This document shows positions 57,268 through 64,000 of a DNA stretch of 64,000 nt, one piece after another (positions within the stretch are counted from its first letter, which is position 1; each line of letters opens with the position of its first letter). A model generated the notes under the pieces. The model had not been told where the DNA came from. It ran no database searches and saw nothing but the letters and a program-made list of their open reading frames with translations. The DNA is from Dipylidium caninum (taxonomy: Eukaryota; Platyhelminthes; Cestoda; Cyclophyllidea; Dipylidiidae), in NCBI GenBank assembly GCA_017562135.1, contig QEYB01000524.1, positions 248,001-312,000 of the forward strand, in the 5' to 3' direction. The position numbers were made by a program, and so were the translations under genes.

Positions 57268-59224
57268 CTAATTTACTTCGGCATCGATTAAGGGAAGGTC
57301 GTTGAGGTCGACGGTTGTGGGGTACTTGGCAAACTGATCCCCTGTCTCTGAATTAACAATTGCAAGTGGAGTAATGATAATTGGGCGAGGGAGACCTGCC
57401 GTGATATGTTCCTCCTCCTTGGAACGAGCATACCGCAGTAGCCAGGCAAGGAGAGCCCGGATTATGTTCTTACACACCTCGTCGGTCATACCGGCTACTT
57501 CGATCAATATTTCTGTGGTTTCCTTAGTCAACTAAAATAAGACAGTTAATTGGAAGAAATGAACCCCACCCAATTTGATGGCTTGGAGTGGATACTCCAA
57601 TTCACACAAAAAGTGGTAGCCAATATAGAAGGTAACCGTGAAATCAGGGCGGAAAGGGACAGAGGGAAAACTTACCCGCGTTTGGTTACACCCGGTAATG
57701 GGATGAAGAGAAAGGGTGTTGCCACTGGCATCGGTGGTTACTGGTAGGGGTTGGATGTTGCCGTTGAGAGCGGCACTAAGCGCCTCCCGGCCCGGACCCA
57801 AGAGAGGCGAGATAAGCTCCAAATAACGCATCAAGCCGCTGAATGTGGTCAACTTGCGTCGTTTTCGCTCTGACTCCGCCTCAAATTGGAGATGAATAAG
57901 CAGCTGTCGACCCGTAAGCTGTTTCTTCATGCTTAACGGTTGAATCTACAAAGAGGCACACAGTCTAGGGGACGGTAGTTAGTAAGTTATGAGAGAACAT
58001 TGTTAGTCATGTGATCATCGATTACTAGAAGTGATAGGAAAGACATTCATTGGAAAACCAGTAATCGTGATCAAAACTACCCAATGTCCAAGTGGCGTGG
58101 TACAAGAACTTACATAAATGTCATCCACCGGTTGTAGAGAGAATTGTAGCGGCAGGGTTAGATGCTTTAAGTCGTGTGTGCTAAAGGTGGCCAGCCTGCG
58201 TTTTTCTCCCAAACCAGAATGTAATTTTGTCTGAAAACGCACAAAATCCCCGAGTACACCCTCCTCGCCAAGGCAAATGCCACGAACGACGCAAGCAAGA
58301 AGGCGAGGTCGAAGGCTTTTTTGTACCTCTTGTGGTTTGACTATCGCCACTGTGTAATGCTACGAAAAAAAAGGTGATGACTACAGACAAGCTCACCTCA
58401 TCACCAACGGCAGGTGAAATAATCAGGTCTTGGCGAACAGATGGATCCACGGATTGATGGCTGGTATTTCGGTGTGCTGTGGTATTCACCAATTTTGAAC
58501 TGTTATTTTGATTCTTACTGCGCTTTCTTGCCTCTTTTGCGAGATAATTAATTAAAGCTAGGCCAGGACGAGTAGATGCAGCAAGTTTCCGTAGTCTTGG
58601 GTCCTTCAAGGGATTCTCGTGAAGTTGAAGGTCTCTGAGTTTTTTGCACTCAGCCAAAGCATATGGTGCGCCTGAAAGCTGATTCCTTGAGAGTTTGAAA
58701 CGATGCAAGTTGACCAAATTTTGCCAATCTATATCATTAGGCAGATTGGTTAGCTCATTGCCAGAGACATCAATAGTCATTAGTTTGGTGCAACAAACTA
58801 GGCTCTCAGGAAGACACGAGAGAGCATTATTGGATACTGAAAGATGATGTAGATCAATGAGGCCTTTGAGAGACGGTAATATGGTAAGATTGTTCGAGTC
58901 CATCACAAGGGTCTCGAGGCTTGAAAGGCGGTCAAAAATTGTAGGTGGCAAACTGGATATATTGTTGAAAGAAAGGTCCAAGAAACGAAGAAGTATTAGT
59001 CCCCCCAGGGATTCTGGGAGTTTAGATATTGCGTTGTGATGAAGAGAAAGTTTTGTAAGTTCATTTAAACAGCCTAAATCATCTGACACATCAGTCAAAG
59101 TACACTTGGAAATGTCCAGAAAATTTAACTGAGTCAGTCGATAAATCTGTGGATCCATCCCGTGGCGGTTACAAATTATTAACTCCCGGCGTCTTTCGCG
59201 AAACGCGACCTCTACTTCAGGCCA
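57268..59224 (-). CDS. LRRC47: LRRC47-like protein (leucine-rich repeats plus B3/B4-like domain), first exon missing
   Basis: Exons (minus): 59224-58397, 58359-58114, 57945-57676, 57531-57268 (TAA). All are phase 0 and give 535 residues plus a short unseen first exon. The N-terminal WPEVEVAFRERRRELIICN matches human LRRC47 (WPELELAERERRREL). About eight leucine-rich repeats of the L-x-x-L-x-L-x-x-N type follow, for example LRFLDLSFNNISSLPPTIF. The C-terminal half matches the region related to the B3/B4 domain of the phenylalanyl-tRNA synthetase beta subunit: FQTKLHSGLGEKRRLATFST, then GLMRYLEL, then SLHPITGCNQT. Family function is poorly defined, and editing or ribosome-associated roles should not be assumed. 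It lies on the same strand as PI4K2, 1.6 kb away. Confidence 0.85.
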
Positions 59225-60718
59225 CTAAAAGAAATAATAAATAAAGAAAAAGATTCCTTTAACGCTGATAATGGATACTGCATGAAGCACTCATTATGAT
59301 GGAGCAAAAACAAGGTAGGGTTTGGAATAACATCAGCATAAACAAAAAAAGAATATCCATTAATGATGGTGAAGAGTATCTTAGGCTTCCCAAATGCACT
59401 TGTACGTACAGGGGCGTTAATAACATTGTCCAAAGACATTTGAACGGAAAAAACCTGCACGGTGTATCTCACTAGACTGAGCAAGAGCACCCTTGAATAA
59501 CATGTCTGCCTTGGAATTTGGATTAAATAAACGCGTAGGAAATAATAGCGACGGCGAACCATGTCGAATAGTTGAATCTGGAAAAACGGGGCTTGTAGTC
59601 ACTAACGGAATCTATTGAGCTTTGTGTGTGCCGGAACAGTAAATTTGCGAAAAGCCTAGAAATACAGACAGCGAAAGTATGGGTTTTCAGCATTCTAGTA
59701 AAACCCTTGCGCTCAATTTAAGCATATAAACGGTTTGGCCTGACCCATGTAGGACTGTTCACGCGTGAAACCATTATATGGAACAGAAATATTTCATCCC
59801 TTACAAGAAATACACTCGAAATCGTCCACTGCAAACGCTTTATTACCGGCGATCTGGTTTGGATCAATGCCAGTGAAAGGTCCTTAATCAAGTTCAATTT
59901 AGTTCTTGACTATATTTATAGGGCCGCAGATTCAGGTAGGCGTGCCGTAATCTTTGGCACAACATTCAGCACATACACGGATGTTTGGGGCCTATTTCTG
60001 AAAATTTAGAAGTATTCAAGACGAAGAACGTAGGCCTGCGCATGCGACACAAATGTTTGTACATGTGTGATAATACTGGTCTTAACTTCAGCCTGTACGA
60101 ATGCCTTAAAATAGGATCTTCTTATGTTGTCAATAAACACGTTCAGCGAATATAGCGTAAGGCGTTAATATTCAGTGGTAATGTCGGTGGATAAATTATT
60201 TGCAGGAATCTTAATACCTGCTAACTTTTACTGGCCAGCTAATGCACCATTGTTCGTTTTACTAGCTCAACTAAATCATTCAATAAGGTCATAGATATAT
60301 TTCAACTTATTAGTGACTGGACTTTGGTAAAATGGCTGCATTGGGATCGCCAACGGAACAAGTTCGAGTTTTCTTACCTTAACCTTCTTAGTGTCATGAG
60401 CTAGAACTTCCTATTGGAAAAGTCAACGTATATGTTCAGGTAATGAATGTTGCTTAAATTATTATTCTCCCAACGTTTGATCCTCATCTGATTGGCCTTT
60501 AGTAATAATGCTTAGGGTTTTATACAAGCATTCATAACATTATTTTCCAAGTATCCCTCCTTTGCAGCAGAATAGACCTCTTTTTTCAACTTTACTGTGA
60601 CTTAACCAAATCAATTTCTCTTACTGTCCACCTTAACTTGAAAACACTACACCATTTTTTGGTTTATTCGTTTATGTGAGATATTTGCCGCATTCTTATT
60701 AGGTGGCTTTATTTTTAG
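59225..60718. other. 5' region of the LRRC47-like gene and spacer
   Basis: Should contain the short first coding exon and promoter of LRRC47, which I could not place. Open frames at 59212-59562 and 59417-59602 (minus) overlap LRRC47 intron 1 and show no family similarity. Confidence 0.4.
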
Positions 60719-60776
60719 GGAAATTTGGCTTCTCGTAGTTGCGTTTTTCTTACTATTCATGACCTCGGTTGCAATC
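60719..60776 (+). CDS. Possible exon of an NDRG-family gene
   Basis: A 58-nt segment between an acceptor (atttttag) and a donor (GTAAGT) reads NLASRSCVFLTIHDLGCN, ending one base into a codon that would be H or another C-starting codon. This resembles the NDRG signature L-T-x-H-D-x-G-x-N-H-K near the N-terminus. A second open frame through the same exon encodes a hydrophobic stretch, so the reading is not unique. I could not find the next NDRG exon downstream in the window. Confidence 0.3.
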
Positions 60777-63700
60777 GTAAGTGTACTGTTCATTATTACT
60801 CATATTAGTTTTCTTAAAGGTTAAATTATAATATTTTGGAGTATACTGCAGTCATTTGATTCTTGGACCTTGATTTTTTTTCATTTCTCTTTGCGAATTG
60901 GTGTGCTCTAATTTTATATCATTTATGAAAGAATTTCGCTTTTCAACGAAATACAATTCACGAACATGAAAATTCTACTGATCTTTTCGTGAATACCCCT
61001 TTCATCTTGTTGCATCTAAATAAATTTCCATTATATACTGTGTCTTGTAGTGTAGACTAAGCGCTTGTTTAAAATTTTCTAATGCTCTCTCTAGGAATTA
61101 ATTTGGCATTCCGTTTTTCTCCCCTCCTCATATGCGACAAATACTTTTTCGCCGTAAAACTAATAGTCTATACTTAAATTTTGCTGAATTGCATGGCAGC
61201 CGGTGCAATTTTGCTGCATATACGACAAAGTTCACGAAATCTCGCTCCAAAGTTTTATAATATCATTGATCTCTTTAATTCTTGCTAATTTGTACAACAT
61301 TTCGTGTGTTTTTATAATATCTGCGTGTGGCTTCTCTCAATTATAAATTTTACAAATTGATAGCAGCTTACATACCTCACTTCCAAGTTAAATCATTTGC
61401 TTTGGCCCAATTCGTTTTGTTGAATAACTCGTCGCCACAGCAGTTTTGCCTCTCCTCACTCGTGAAAGATGTAGACAGTGATAGTCCGAACGGCCTTTGC
61501 CTAAATTGAACTCCATTTTTTTATAAATATCAGTATTCGATTCGCTGTCTGTATTTTCCACGTGTGAATGCAGAGGCGATTAAGGTAAGCTACAGCCTCC
61601 TTTAAAAATACAAAACAAGACAGAATTCATCCATTTTTTAACGGATTGTACAGCTATTGGTGTGCGACATCTTTGATCTTCCTTAAACTCGTTTTGCCCA
61701 AGAATACCGTTATTTACCCGCCGAAGTGTTCTGCCAAAAAGCAAATTTACGTAGCTGATTTTCCTTGTCTTCCGATACAACCTTTTGTGATTCACTTCGA
61801 ACGCCATAATAAGGAGGTAGGGCGGTAAATGAGTTGAGGAATTATCTTGTGTGGAAAAGGGTACTTTTCTTGTAGAATAAAGTTGTCTGGTGGAGACTAC
61901 TTTAAGAAAGAGCATCTGTCAGGTTAAATGCTTGGTTTCCCCTTTAAGAAAATATGCCTTCTCTGCAGTGCCTGTGGTAAAGTCTACTATACAACACCTG
62001 GAAAGTGACTGATAGCAACTGGTTACATTTAAGTGCTTTCATATGCTTAACTGATGATGCATATCACGTTGCGTTACTGTCTTCCATCTCACCTATCTCT
62101 CTCTCACACCACCCTGGCCTGTCCTCTTCCTGAAAACTTTCATATCCCGGCCGTCTACTTGTTTGCCTGATTTTTTGTAAATTCATCACTCTTTTCACAT
62201 TAACCGCTATTTTTTAATCAACTTTTGGCATTAGGACGGGTATTCACTCCGTAACACAGCCAAGCGATTGCGTTGTGTTTTCGTAACTACTAAACGCGCA
62301 ATAAAAACCCTCGATAAGTCGAGATTTCAGGCCATTTGATCTAATGGCTTTTAATGAACGCATTTGAACCAAGTTAAACACGTGTAACGTTAACCGTTGT
62401 CCTCATTCACTTACATGGATGCTTTGGGGCCATTTTTGTCTTTTTTTTCCGTCTAAATTGGCGGATCTTATTAAGATTTTAACAGTTCCACAGTACCCGA
62501 GTGCCTAATCACTGCAATTGCGCTCTTTGTCCCGGCTTCTCTGTGGCTACATTCTAGTTATGCCTTTACACTCTCCACTGCCGCTCTTAATTATCCTGCC
62601 GTGAAGGTGACCGTCAAATTTTCAACGTGACGACGCCACCCTTAACCTCTGGGATGTTATACAACCTGGCAAGTGTTAAACCACTTCCCTCACACCAACA
62701 CCGTCCCACTCAGGTGGCGCGTGCTAAACAAAAGTGCGGGAATAAAAGACTGAGCAAAAAATCCCATGTGGCTGAGACTGCTTCTATACACGGTGCGCCG
62801 ACTTTAAGAACAAACTAAAGTGAAAATAGGCAGCATCAAGTCAAGGTAGAATCCACGTTTCCCTCTCGCAGTCCCAAAGGCTTTCACCGAGTCCTCTGAT
62901 GGTATTTTGACATGACCATCTGATCAGTGCAAGAAAGTGTCTTTAACCTTAATCCGCTTTTCGGAGAAACGTGTAAAATGGAAGTTGTAAACACAAGCAA
63001 AATGGTAATAAGATAAAACAGACGTGAGACGAAATAAGATGGACGATAGAATCGCCTGCCTACTCCACAATTTCTCTGCCTACGAATTCTTTCAAAGGGA
63101 TTAATCGAGCGAATTAAGAAATTCCTGGTTTTGTAGATTATATTCGAACAAATCCAGTTTCTCTTTTGCCATCCGTCCTTAATGTAGTTTGTGACTATTT
63201 TTTCCTCCACGGTGGAAAAGAATGTCCTTTTCTTTTTCCTTAAGCTTTATCGAGGTTGTCACTCAAACTCTTCAGACTTTATCCTGTCAAATGTGCCAAT
63301 ATACGTTGATTTGGCAGTATGATTTTGTCAGTTTATAAGTGGTCTTAATTCTCTTCCTCCTGACGACCGAATTTTTGAGTGTGTGGTGGGTTTCAACCGC
63401 TGTCAGCCTTGATTGTGTCATAAAAGCCTCTTCACGAATGAACGCGATTAAAGTTGACTTTACATTCTACTCCTCAAAGTAATAACGGTGATTTATGCAT
63501 AGTCATGGCCATTTTAGCCTCACCGTTTGAGGTAGATTACTGCCGGCGTCGGTACTTCCACCGCGTCATGCCTACTTGTCACCCATCTGCCATTAGTCAC
63601 CTTCATCTCAGCCCATTTCCACTAACCAATCCGCGTAAAGGTTTGTTTCTGCCACCTCACCGGGAGAGGAGTATATCGCGGTGACAAAAGTGATTACCCT

Positions 63701-64000
63701 GTTGACTTAATGCAATAGAATCATCCAGGCTCCCGTTCTCCTTCCCGCGGCTGACTCTAGAAGAAAAAAAAGAACTTCGTTTCGAAGTAGTCGTAATTGG
63801 GCGATACGCAAGACGACTTCGTATCGCATTCCTGTAAGGGAATGCCATTTTTGACGGGTTTTTCGGCCTCGATTGAGATTAACTGCGAGATGCCATTATA
63901 GTCATCGTGTCATGGAGTTCGCAACCGTGAGAAATTCGACAACAGAATGGATGGGATGATGGGTTTCGGGGCTTGAGGTCGCGCAGAATTATAACTACGC
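60777..64000. other. Unassigned sequence to the end of the window
   Basis: No confident gene. Coding-like blocks with plausible splice sites occur at about 61530-61584 (ends IK before GTAAGC) and about 61695-61817 (phase-compatible, reads NTVIYPPKCSAKKQIYVADF), and a frame at 62627-62818 is basic. They may be scattered exons of one plus-strand gene or chance. Confidence 0.3.

Overview
The window is eukaryotic nuclear DNA with spliced genes, mostly GT-AG introns and a few GC-AG. Several LC8-type dynein light chain genes lie together, as is typical of parasitic flatworms, and the other proteins look like divergent animal orthologues. I infer a platyhelminth, most likely a tapeworm; the species cannot be fixed from sequence alone. 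Exon boundaries come from manual splice-site reading, phase matching and family knowledge, not from transcripts.

Layout. 1-12 kb (+): 3' part of a UBR3-type E3 ubiquitin ligase (24 exons, complete C-terminus). 13.7-15.6 kb (+): RNA polymerase I subunit RPA49/POLR1E, first exon not found. 15.6-20 kb: gene-poor, with one copy of a dispersed repeat and an unassigned set of possible exons. 20.1-26.6 kb: two paralogous ZIP8/ZIP14-type metal transporters arranged head to head. The minus-strand copy carries single-base frame breaks next to short homopolymers. 26.6-35.8 kb: GC-richer interval with no recognisable gene, a 311-bp near-perfect inverted repeat with a second 34-bp inverted repeat inside, and many TGACAG motifs. 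35.8-45.6 kb: five dynein light chain genes (two minus, three plus), all with one intron at the same codon and phase. 46.9-55.7 kb (-): complete phosphatidylinositol 4-kinase type II gene in nine exons, with an intronless unknown gene nested in antisense in its third intron and a second copy of the dispersed repeat in its fifth. 57.3-59.2 kb (-): LRRC47-like gene. 59.2-64 kb: mostly featureless, with one exon resembling the NDRG family.

The genes do not form a pathway. Conserved housekeeping genes (UBR3, RPA49, PI4K2, LRRC47) flank two lineage-expanded families (ZIP transporters and dynein light chains). The most unusual items are the nested antisense orphan gene, the frame-broken ZIP copy, two dynein light chains that lost the dimer-interface histidine, and the inverted-repeat structure at 33.3-34.7 kb.
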